Shown here: piece after piece, positions 36,319 to 45,691 of the stretch
Layout of the letters: each line of letters opens with the position of its first letter
How positions within the stretch are numbered: the first letter of the stretch is position 1
Source of the DNA: Haemonchus contortus
Lineage: Eukaryota; Nematoda; Chromadorea; Rhabditida; Trichostrongylidae
Direction of reading: 5' to 3'
Length of the DNA stretch: 64,000 nt
NCBI GenBank assembly: GCA_000469685.2
Contig: LS997565.1
Span: 24,856,272-24,920,271 of the forward strand
Notes under the pieces: model-generated
Seen by the model: the letters and a program-made list of their open reading frames with translations, nothing else
Told to the model about the DNA's origin: nothing
Databases searched by the model: none
Made by a program: the position numbers and the translations under genes

Positions 36319-38560
36319 TAAGTTCTTGTCCAGAGTTTCCGTCCAATCATCAAGACATTCTACTAAATTAGTCTCAACTGATCGTCTCCTGACAAAAACC
36401 ATGCTGCTCATTGGGAATTATCTTGTTAACAGACAGGTGATTGAATATGTTGTCCTTCAAGACTTTCACAAACAGTCTACAAAACAGTGAAGTGATAGGT
36501 CGATAATTTATAGGATCCCACGAAGGTTCCTTTTTGGGTTAGGCGTAACAAAAGAGTGTCTCCATCGCATAGGGATCTCACCGGACATTAAAGGCTAATT
36601 GAAGATGTAAGCAGGAGCCCCACATATGACTGGAGCCATCCTTCGCACAAGAAAGAACGGCAAAAAATCAGGCGTGACCGAGGGTGACGCAGGCCACTTA
36701 TCGATCAAATCACTTAGAGCCGAAACGGTAAACCAAGGGAAATCTTTCATAGACTCAAAATCATGATAGAATACCGTAGGAATGTTTCCATCGTCCTCCT
36801 GAAAAATACTTTTGAATTGATCAGCTAGCATGTCCGCTTTTTCTGTGGATAGGATCGCTACTCTACTTCATTCCGCAAACAACCGACCTGCTTAGTATCT
36901 TGCAATTTCTTACTCAAATATCTATAAAAACTACTAGCACTACTGGAATTCATGACTTTCCTTTTCAGATAATCATTGTACTTTTTTAGGCGCGCATGAT
37001 TCTTTAGTGAGAACGACTTGAGCCTTTTCCAATTACCTGAGCGTTGGGCTTCAGCAAATGAGCATTCTCGGTGTTCCGACATATTTTGCAGATGTGGAGG
37101 TAAACGAACAGACTTATCACAAGGGACCTTTATCCAGGGGACATGTTGTTCAAGTGCGTTATGCAAGACAGATAGGAATAACTCATACTTTTCATCAACA
37201 TTGTTTTTGGATTCAAGCAACGGAACCCAACGAACTTGAGCTAGACTACTACACAGAGCATTTAAATTATGTTCCGAATACATCCGCTTATAAGTATACA
37301 CAGGCTGAGAAAATATACACCTGAACTCAATGTGATGCTATTATATTATGATCACCCAAACCAACAGGAGTAGTGATCAATAGGTTGTTTATAAGAGCTG
37401 GAGCGCTTGAAAACCCTAGGTCAAGTATATTACCGCACCTTGTGGGTATCCAAACATGCTGTGTGCGATTATAGCATTGGACCAAGTCGTTAAGACAAGA
37501 TATGGCAAAACTGTTGGAAAAGACCCCATTTTGACAACAAAATTTCGGCAAATTGAAGTCACCCACTATCACACCATGTTTGCCGCACTATAGTAAATCA
37601 CTAAGGGCTTCCATAAGAACCTCAAAATTATTGTTTGAACAAGAGGGAGACTTGTAGCAACAATTACTCCATAGTTGGCTCCTTCGTAATATGTATAAAT
37701 CCGCACAGAGAATTTCAAATGAATCTTCAATCGCATCAGCTAGAACCAGAGAAATTGCGACATTTCGTCTAACAAGAAGTATAACTCCTCCTCCAGATTT
37801 CTTTGGACGATCACATCTAATTGCATCATATTCATCAATAATGTCACTAAGAGTAGAGGATGGGATATGACTAGATTTCAGCCGAGTTTCCGAAAAAGCA
37901 AAAACATAATAGTCATTTGACAACAATATCTTTAAAAAGCTTGCGTTTTTAGAGACAGACCTTACATTTGCATAAAAGAACCTTAACATACGAACAGACC
38001 GAGGAACATCTAAGGTTTTCCCCCGACTTTAGCGGAGAAAATAGTTGCATTTCTGGGAATGGGGGAAGAAGTGGCGGTAGGTGACGAACCATCATTAACA
38101 GTGAACTGCGTTTTACAGGATGTTATACCTCCTTTCTCAAATTTGTGATCCCTCAACTCACGTCTACGCTTTCGTTCTTCTGGACTAAGGGACTCCCTTA
38201 TGTAGACCCCTCGACCAGTAAAATAGCGCAAACGCGAGGCTATTTTCAATGCAAGACGTTGGAAAGTATGAGTTGGCAAAACAACTTTCAGTAATCTATC
38301 CCTACATACTCTAGGCAAGTCGATAGACTGTGGGTGGATTACATTTCAAATTCAAGAAATCAAGGAGGACAAACAATAGCACAATCATACAATATACGAT
38401 CTCTGGGATTCGATGACTTTAACTCCGGTACTCCAACAACAATGATTGAACGTTGCCTCTCAACTTCTTGGTAAGACAACACTACATCTGGCTTTGATGA
38501 TTCCATGTCAGTGGCTTGATACAGTTGAGAGTCTTGCATGTGCGTGATATCGTACTTATT
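36319..38560 (-). mobile_element. CR1/L2-like LINE, truncated inside the reverse transcriptase
   Basis: Reading from high to low: an ORF1 tail (about 38500-38010) with RQRSIIVVGVPELK and, after frame breaks, GRGVYIRESLSPEERKRRRE; an apurinic-type endonuclease (37989-37327) with FFYANVRSVSKNA, FAFSETRLKSSHIP, GGGVILLVRR, VGDFNLPKF and GLGDHNII; a linker with conserved SSSASSFYRYLSKKL (near 36920); and the start of the reverse transcriptase with MVFVRRRSVETNLVECLDDW (36400-36340). It then stops abruptly at the mariner remnant. Multiple stops and frameshifts show it is dead. The ORF1 5' limit is uncertain. Confidence 0.82.
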
Positions 38561-39000
38561 GAAGAATCATGAGAGAAATACTTACGAACATCAACAAGTT
38601 CTTGACTTGACTCAGCGTTTTCAACGTGTAAAAGTGGAGTTCACGTATTATTGCAGTTATCACTTTCTTGATTCCATCTGCCACGCGATTCGATTCCGTT
38701 GAAAGCGCAACTTGTTCCTGTAGCTCTTTTAGCAAACATACACCAGTCATATCCATACCATCACAGCCTTGTCCGATTGATTCTTGAGGCACGAAACTCC
38801 TTAGCTTCATGTGAAACGAAGATCGGTGAACAAATCGAAAGAATCATTCAGCAGCAACCGATTCCAGTGCGAAGCTACAAATTCAAAGAAACATCGTACC
38901 TTATAAAGTGGCACCTTCACAAAACTTGTGTACTCACGTGCCGCTATCAGCAATATGTGATGTGCACTCCTTCGATGCAGAAAATGTGGTAACAATACCA
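38561..39000. other. Boundary zone between the LINE and Gypsy element A
   Basis: Minus-strand ORFs here (for example 38810-38556, with a charged helical stretch LLKELQEQVALSTESNRVAD) may be the N-terminal coiled-coil of the LINE ORF1, but I cannot confirm it. No left LTR of element A is visible here or upstream. Confidence 0.35.
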
Positions 39001-39367
39001 ACAGACGGGCATCAAGATATATTCACAGTGGACGCTCAGATGCTAGACGAGCCAACTCGAGTTCGACTTTTCCCTCACAAGCTGGATGCTACAGCTTATG
39101 GTGAGTACTCCAATTATATTTCAGCGCGACGTCACATTCGGAGAAGTCGTCTCAACACTCATGGGCCTGTTCGGACCATAGCAGAAATTGTTGTTCGGTC
39201 GCCGCTACGCCTGCATGAAGCTGACCAAGGATCCTAACGACGACTTTATCACCTATGCAGGATGTGTCAACCGTGAATACGTCAAGTTCAGGCTAGCGGA
39301 GTGCGACGAAAATCAATTTGAGTGTTTAATCTTCGTATGCGGTCTACAATCTAACGACGACGCCTTC

Positions 39368-39498
39368 TGTTGGGGATTGATAGTAGTGTTTACTATCATG
39401 CCGTATCACTGTGTATAAAAGAGTGATATTTTGAGTATGGTTCATTCTTTGTGTCAACTCCAAAAAAGGACTGCATAGTCGTCTGTGGAGTTACAACA
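39368..39498 (+). repeat. 5' LTR of element B
   Basis: Starts TGTTGGGGA and ends ACAACA. It contains TGTATAAAAGAG as a TATA-like box. The poly(A)-signal position reads AAAAAAGG here against AATAAAGG in the 3' copy. Confidence 0.9.
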
Positions 39499-39576
39499 AG
39501 TGGCGATCAGGATGAGATCGAAGAAACAGCGGAAGACTTCAGCGGCAAAGTTATTCCAAGAAGATACAGAGACAAG

Positions 39577-41527
39577 ATGCCCAAGCCATCTGGAGATGGA
39601 GCTGCCCCTGCTCACACCACACAGCTCGAGGTACTCATTCAAACTATGGTCCAACAACTTCAATTTCAGCATGAAGAAATGAAAATGTTGTTTTCCTCAT
39701 TGGTGCCAAGCAGAGAAGGCACACAGGAGGTCCAGAAGAGCCAATATGATCAATCAAACAAGGATGTTGAGAAGTTTGTGGCCGATGAAGATGCTGGACA
39801 GACTTTTGACTTGTTCCTGAAGCTTCTTGTTCGTAGTCGACTCTACGATACTGTATGTGACACGCCTAACTGTGTGGTGTGCCCTCATGGCAAAGTGGGT
39901 GATTGCATGAAGGTGGGAGTGGTCTACTCTATACGTTGCCAAAGCTGTGGATGCGAGTATATAGGAGAAACGGGTCGCCCTTTGTGCATTCGAGTTAATG
40001 AACATCTAAGTGGGCTGGTTGGATTAGGTATGCATACCCCGCTAGGAGCCCATCGTGTTTCATTCCATGCAGGTGTATCCTTTGACGTTTCCGTGTCCAT
40101 ATTGGCGCTTGAAACCGAGATCGCGGCGCGCAAGACCCTGGAAGCGTTTTGGATTACCGCTAAAGAACCCCTCATGAACAGGAAGGAGGAGTGTGTAGCC
40201 ATAACCCGTGAACTCGCACCCTTCCTTGACCTGTGTAATCTTTGGTCTATGTGAGGTCAGTGGGAGGTGTTACTGGTTATTTTAAACAACAGTTATTACG
40301 AGGGTGGTCGTCCTCTTGTCTTAACGGCGGATTCCAAGGTGAGTAATCCATGCCTCATTCGATCAATACCTTTGGGGGTTTGCTGGTCTACTTGAGGTTT
40401 TTGCTGGGGTTTTGTTGAGGCTTTTGAGCAAGCATGCCACACAATGCTTTGCACTACTTCAGGCCCTGAAGAAGGCGAAGCAGCCGTAGGCCTAATAAAT
40501 TGTATTCGTTCTTGAAAGGCTCAAAGAAGATTATCGTTAATACATATCATGCCAAGATTGGAAGAAAGTCGATCCTGGACTATCTTGAGACTTTTGACTA
40601 CTGGTTCAAGAGGTATGGGCCTATTATAAGAGATTCGAGTACTCCAGAAGGTAAGAAGAGAGACCTTATCCTACTGAAGCTCGATGATGCCGCATATCGT
40701 AAGTATGCAGATGATATTCTACCTTCACAACCGCACGAGATTGACTTCAGCACGACGGTGAGGGATGTCCAAAAGTTGTTTACGTCCGAGAAAACTTTGA
40801 TACGTAGACGTTACGAGTGTTTGAGGATAACGTGTCCTCCTCTCACTCTGGACAACGTTCCATTTCGTGATTACGCAAAAGGATGGATGAAGATGCTGCG
40901 CTGAAGGAGATGGATTACACGTCAATGAAGACCTTACAGTTCGTGGCGGGACTTCAGGACCCTTCACTGCGGGAAATACGTCTCAGAATGCTTCGTCGAC
41001 TTGATACGCAAGCAGAGAACGCGCCCCTCGCAATCGAAGATCTCGTTGCAGTATGCGAAAACATCACAGCATTGAAGGTGGATAACGCAAACATGGAAGG
41101 AAGCCATGATGTGCATGCCGTGCAGAAAAAGAAGGTCAAATGTTTCAAATGTGGAGGACCACATTACAAAACCTTCTGTCCTCTTCTCATGAAACAGTCT
41201 CTGAAGAAACCGAAGAGCATACAGCTTCGGCACAAGAGGAATAAATGCAAAGATGTTGCCACATTCTCCGCCGAGCACGCTCGGACATATGTCAACGTTA
41301 ATGTCCGAGGACGCAAACTTCGTTTCCACCTGGACACTGGAGCAGATATAACGTTGATATCACGTCACACATGGAAAGAGCTAGGATTTCCTCATTTGGA
41401 ACCATACGCTATTCCAGTCAAGACGGCAGATGGATCGTCGATGAAGATAGCTGGAAGATTTCATACCGAATTCTCAGTGAAAGACCGCATCAGTGGTAAA
41501 CGACATCAAGGAAATGGCTACCGATAG
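39577..41527 (+). pseudogene. Element B gag-nucleocapsid-protease, interrupted
   Basis: The first in-frame ATG after the LTR is at 39577. The capsid region is split at 39810/40599 by the Penelope-like fragment. The rest reads on from 40599, shifts frame near 40890, and contains a zinc knuckle CFKCGGPHYKTFC (41144-41182) and a retropepsin site FHLDTGADITLIS (41329-41367). It ends at a stop near 41527 shortly after the protease. The capsid helices include FTSEKTLIRRRYECL, a recurring feature of nematode Gypsy gags. Confidence 0.82.
39811..40598 (+). mobile_element. Penelope-like element 3' fragment with GIY-YIG endonuclease
   Basis: It is inserted into gag of B with an 11-bp duplication AGACTTTTGAC (39800-39810 and 40588-40598). 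The first 444 bases encode the C-terminal domain of a Penelope-like retroelement: a CDTPNCVVC Cys motif, VYSIRCQSCGCEYIGETGRP (the GIY-YIG core variant VYSI...YIG), an R-x3-H motif RVNEHLSG, then LETEIAARKTLEAFWI and NRKEECVAITRELAPF, ending at TGA 40252. A 3' UTR with GCCCTGAAGAAGGCGAAGCA follows. The reverse transcriptase is missing, so it is 5' truncated. Confidence 0.9.
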
Positions 41528-41699
41528 ACAGAGAGCACAAACCTACTTGGTTTAGAGTGGTGCACTCAACTTCCTGCATACAAAGAGTTGCAAGAGAAGT
41601 ATCACTGCCGAATGGTAAAGGAACCAGAAGCTAACAGGAATTCCCTAGTTGCAGATCTGATGAAGCAGTGCAAAGAGGTCCTCGAGATGTCGTCGACCA

Positions 41700-42215
41700 C
41701 AATAAACGCAACTTTGAGAGAGCTTAAAATGCTATAAGCACGGTTCGGAAATTCAAATGTGATTGTGTCAGGTAATGGGGCAGAGTTCATATCAGAAAAG
41801 TTCCAAGGTCTTGTGATAAGCAAGGTATGAAACATTCCCGATCACCGCCTCTCCAAGGACGAGCAGAGTTCTCGTCAATACTGTGGAGAGATCCTTACCC
41901 AAATCAAAGGAGAGAGACAAGCCAGAACTCCTAGCAGAGTTTCTGAAGTGCTATCGGACGCCGTGTACCACGACTCCCAAGCAACTTTCGTCAGCAGGAT
42001 TATTGACGCTGCTGAAGGAAAATGGATCACGCAAGACAGTGGTGGAAAGACAGTATAATCTTCACCACGGAGCACGTGAAAGATCGTACCAAATTGAAGA
42101 TCCAGTCTATATTCGGAACTATCGTCCTGGACAGCAAAAGTGGATTCCTGCCCACGTGAAAAACCGTTATGGACGAGTATTGTACGACGTTTTAACGGAA
42201 GACGGGCAGTTGTGA
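41700..42215 (+). pseudogene. Element B integrase remnant
   Basis: A core fragment NVIVSGNGAEFISEKFQ (about 41755-41805) corresponds to the second catalytic region, but its Asp is Gly. From 41883 the C-terminal part reads ELLAEFLKCYRTPCTTTPKQL and, after a shift, the YNLHHGARERSYQIEDPVYI and GRVLYDVLTEDG blocks typical of the region after the catalytic core. It is non-functional. Confidence 0.75.
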
Positions 42216-42430
42216 AGAAGACACACCAACCAAATGCGAACCAGATTACAACGAAGTGACACTGATCAAGCAAAGAAAAGAGTTGGTGAACCTTCCCACG
42301 ATGAAATTGAGGACCAAATGTAACCGCCACAGTATTGGATAGAATGAACCGACAACACCGTCCACCCGATCGTCTTCAAGTACGCCTGAGGAAGAAGACA
42401 TATATGTGATACATTCATCAAAGGGGGAGG

Positions 42431-42561
42431 TGTTGAGGAATGATAGTAGTGTTTACTATCATGCTGTAACACTGTGTATAAAAGAGTGATATTTTGAGTA
42501 TGGTTCATTCTTTGTGTCAACTCCAATAAAGGACTGCATAGTCGTCTGTGGAGTTACAACA
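42431..42561 (+). repeat. 3' LTR of element B
   Basis: Same length as the 5' copy. It starts TGTTGAGGAA directly after the polypurine tract, and includes TATA-like TGTATAAAAGAG and the poly(A) signal AATAAA. Confidence 0.92.
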
Positions 42562-42802
42562 CCTTCATTCGCCTGAAATTACTAGACGAAATTGAGGCCG
42601 ATCCAACATGTTCTGTCCAATCCCTCACGGAGGAATGCAAGCGACTTAGCAGCTCGAAACTAGACACGAAAATGTAAGGGAGAAAGGGACACCGGGCGTA
42701 CACGCAGTCAAGCACTCATCTCCTGAGCGGCACCCACCACTTCAAAGACACAAAGCACTTCAGTCAACTCACATCAGAAGCGAACAACGATCGAACCGCT
42801 CA

Positions 42803-43396
42803 TTGCAGCCGCCTCCAGCTCCGTGCTGGTACTGTGGAGAAATGCATTTCGTTCGATCTTGCGCGTATCGACGACACAAATGCCCAGACTGCCGCAAAGT
42901 AGGCCACAAGGAAGGATTCTGTGATTCAACACGACGACGATACCGCGCAACGCGCTCCAATCGTCACCCCACGAGGCCAACCACAGGATCTGATGCCATA
43001 TTCACTGCATCAAATGTGCACGGCAGCTACCGGCGATATGCCACAATCATCGTGGACGAAAAACCTGTACATTTTCAAGTGGATAGTGCAGCGGACATAA
43101 CGATTATGAACGAGTCGACATGGAAATCGATGGGCAAACCACAGCTGCAGTCTCCATCGCTCATCGCTCATAGCGCTTCAGGAGATCGGATTCAGTTCAT
43201 AGGACAGCGAGATTGCACTTACAGCTTCAATTCGAAGTCTGCTCAAGGAACGTTTTACGTTGGCCGCACACAGCCCAATCTTCTAGGCTCAGAATGGATT
43301 TCTAAGCTGGGAATCTACAGCATCATGGATGCTTCCAAATGCCGATCCTGCACATTCCGCCGCAGTCAATGTAAGCAGCAACTGCTCAAGCACTAA
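42803..43396 (+). pseudogene. Element A nucleocapsid and protease segment
   Basis: This is an open stretch of 197 codons. Two zinc knuckles occur in tandem: CWYCGEMHFVRSC and CPDCRKVGHKEGFC (42830-42915). The protease reads FQVDSAADITIMNESTW (43074-43125), with D-S-A where most retropepsins have D-T/S-G. Further on, FYVGRTQPNLLGSEW matches the usual protease C-terminal LLG-W motif. The frame breaks soon after, before the reverse transcriptase. Confidence 0.82.
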
Positions 43397-43429
43397 CCGC
43401 ATTGCAAAAGAGTTGCAAGAGACTTCCCC

Positions 43430-44452
43430 GAAGTCTTCAGCTCTCTAGGACTGTACAAATTCTCACAATCCACCCTCCGTTTGAAGAAGGATGCAAAACC
43501 AGTTTCCCGCTCAAAACGACCGGTGCCGTACGCAGCTATTCCAGCCGTAGAAAATGAGTTTGATCGACTCGAAGCAAATGGAGTGATCTCGAAGGTCAAT
43601 TATTCTGAGTGGGCCTTACCTATAGTTATAGTACGGAAGTCTAATGGGTCACTGAGAATCTGTGCCGATTTTTCAACGGGCCTAAATGATGCCCTGGGCT
43701 CCATCAGTGTCTACTACCTCTGCCAGAGGATTACTTTTCCCACCTTGATTTTGCTGATGCATATCTTCAGGTTGAAATGAATCAGCAATCGAAGCATTTG
43801 TTAACCATAAACACCATCGGGGACTATACCAATACAACAGGTTACCCTTCGACGTCAAATCACCCCCAGCCATTTTTCAGCAGATCTGTACACGAGTTTA
43901 GCCGGCCAGCTCGGAGTTGTAGCGTATCTGGATGACGTCATCTTTGTGGGACGCACAGAAGAGGAGCTTAGAAGGAACCTGCGCGCCGTCTTCAACAAAA
44001 TCGCTGAGAGTGGGCTCCATGTACGCATGGAAAAATGCCGGTTCCCAAATTCCTCGATCAACTACCTTGGATACATCATCGACAAGCACGGACGACGCCC
44101 AAAGAAAATTGAAGCAATCACCAAGATGCGCGTCCCTCAGGACATCACACAACTTCGTTCTTTCCTAGGTCTCCTGAGCTATCACGGTACTTTCATCAAG
44201 GCGATGCGAAGTCTACATGCCTCTCTCGACGCTCTCTCGGCGGAGAATGCGAAATTCAAGTGTACGAAGTAATGCAATGACAGTTTCAATAGAGCAAAAC
44301 AATACTTTCTTCAGATCTTCTACTCGCACACTACGACCCTTGCCAGGAAATAGTCGTACCGCTGACGCATCTAACTATGGATTGGGTGCAGTGATCTTAC
44401 ATCGATACGAACACGGATCGGAGAAGGCTCGAAAAAGAAGCACTTGCTTTAT
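43430..44452 (+). pseudogene. Element A reverse transcriptase and start of RNase H
   Basis: In three frames: RPVPYAAIPAVENEFDRL with WALPIVIVRKSNGSLRICAD (43480-43675), SHLDFADAYLQVE (about 43735-43775), the catalytic VAYLDDVIFVG (43918-43950), and FPNSSINYLGYIIDKHGR with QLRSFLGLLSYHG (44040-44190). RNase H starts with DASNYGLGAVILHRYEHG (44360-44420) and, after an internal deletion, EKEALAL just before element C. Frameshifts lie near 43680, 43790 and 43915. Confidence 0.82.
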
Positions 44453-44594
44453 TGTAGAGGGGTGTAGTAACGTGAGGAAATGAAGAATGAAGAAGTGAGG
44501 GAAATAGTAGACTGATTATTAGAGAGAGACTATAAAAAGGATGGTAGTGAGCAATAAATCATTCCCCCCTCGTCTATTGTTCACGCACACGAAC
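44453..44594 (+). repeat. 5' LTR of element C
   Basis: Starts TGTAGAGGGGTGTAG. A TATA-like CTATAAAAAGG lies at about 44530, and the poly(A) signal CAATAAATC near 44556. It ends at CACACGAAC before the primer-binding candidate. Confidence 0.9.
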
Positions 44595-44613
44595 TGGCGA
44601 TCTGCCGAACGCG

Positions 44614-45597
44614 ATGGAAGCAGCACAAGGACTAGGAAAAGGCCAAGAACCAGGACCGGTACAAGGAGTGAAGAGAAAAACTGGCAACAGCGCCACCGGA
44701 AGAGCCACGATGGGAGATCCCGGTACTGAGGTGTACCGAGGTCGAGCCCCGGGGCCTTATGTCCCGGGGACATCGTGGCGGACCTGGTGGAAGCTGTTCG
44801 CCAACCTCATCGTGCTGAGGAAAGTAACAGAAGAGGGGGATCAGCGGCTTATAGTTCTGCAGGAAGTGGGTGACTCGAATTACGAGTTGCTGGAGTCACT
44901 CCTGCAGGGACGCGAATTGGAGGAAGTACCATTGAAGGATCTACGGGCAGCGATAGAGCAGCATTACCAGCCGAAAAAGCTGGTATTGGCAGAACGATTC
45001 GGGCTAATGTCGAAGACGCAGAAGCAAGGACAGTCGCTGCATGAGTATTACGCGGAGCTCCAGAAAGCGGCGAATGTGTGTTGTTTCGAAGAAATCAAGG
45101 ATCATCGGGATGCAATAGTGACGATGGTCTTCATCGGCGGGTTACTTTCTATAGAGACGAGGAAGCGCCTTTTAGAGAAGGAACAGCTATCCTCGAAGGA
45201 AGCGCTCGAGCAGGCGGAAGCTTTCGAAAGTGTAGGAGTGAACGCTCCACACCTTAAGGAAGGCCCGCAGCAAGTTCAGCCGGTGGGAGTGGCTCAGGTA
45301 AGAACACGGAAAGGTGAGCGTAACCGACAGAGGCCAGGGCGCGCGCAAACGAAGGATCAAAAGGGAAGGCCGAGCAGGGGCCCAGCTCGGAAAGGTATGA
45401 GATGCAGGGTTTGCGGAGCGCTTGGCCATGCCGGTTATGAGTGTTCTAGGAAGGAGAAGGCATACTGCAATGTATGCGGGAAGAGAGGCCACCTGGCAGT
45501 GACGTGCTGGAAGAACCCCAGGACTGGCCAAAAAGTCTCCCGCCAAGTACAGTGGGTGAGGAGCCCGCTGGAAGCTACGACAGTGGAGAGGAACTAG
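44614..45597 (+). CDS. Element C gag polyprotein
   Basis: A complete ORF of 327 codons starts 20 bases after the LTR. The capsid region holds TWRTWWKLFANLIVLRKV at its start and the helix block LAERFGLMSKTQKQGQSLHE with YYAELQKAANVC, typical of Ty3/Gypsy gags. A basic linker (RTRKGERNRQRPGR) leads to two classic zinc knuckles, CRVCGALGHAGYEC and CNVCGKRGHLAVTC (45410-45510). It is the only retroelement gag in the window without a frame break. Confidence 0.88.
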   Translation: MEAAQGLGKGQEPGPVQGVKRKTGNSATGRATMGDPGTEVYRGRAPGPYVPGTSWRTWWKLFANLIVLRKVTEEGDQRLIVLQEVGDSNYELLESLLQGRELEEVPLKDLRAAIEQHYQPKKLVLAERFGLMSKTQKQGQSLHEYYAELQKAANVCCFEEIKDHRDAIVTMVFIGGLLSIETRKRLLEKEQLSSKEALEQAEAFESVGVNAPHLKEGPQQVQPVGVAQVRTRKGERNRQRPGRAQTKDQKGRPSRGPARKGMRCRVCGALGHAGYECSRKEKAYCNVCGKRGHLAVTCWKNPRTGQKVSRQVQWVRSPLEATTVERN

Positions 45598-45691
45598 TGA
45601 CTCAGAGCGTTGTGAAGTAGAGAAGTAGTTGTGTCACGACTTACCCACTGTCGTCGAGCTAGACCGCGGAAGGTAATGCGGTGCGAGGCGA

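Larger units (their letters stand above)
39368..42561 (+). mobile_element. Ty3/Gypsy element B, internally deleted, inserted in gag of A
   Basis: LTRs at 39368-39498 and 42431-42561 are both 131 bp with few differences. The 5-bp duplication CCTTC flanks the element (39363-39367 and 42562-42566). A polypurine tract AAGGGGGAGG ends at 42430, and a primer-binding-site candidate TGGCGATC starts at 39501. Gag, nucleocapsid and protease are followed directly by integrase remnants. Reverse transcriptase and RNase H are deleted. Confidence 0.93.

Noticed and set aside
39451..40254. A 267-codon ORF that reads as a gag-endonuclease fusion gene
   Set aside because: The 11-bp duplication and the continuation of gag after the insertion show two unrelated elements joined by chance in frame.
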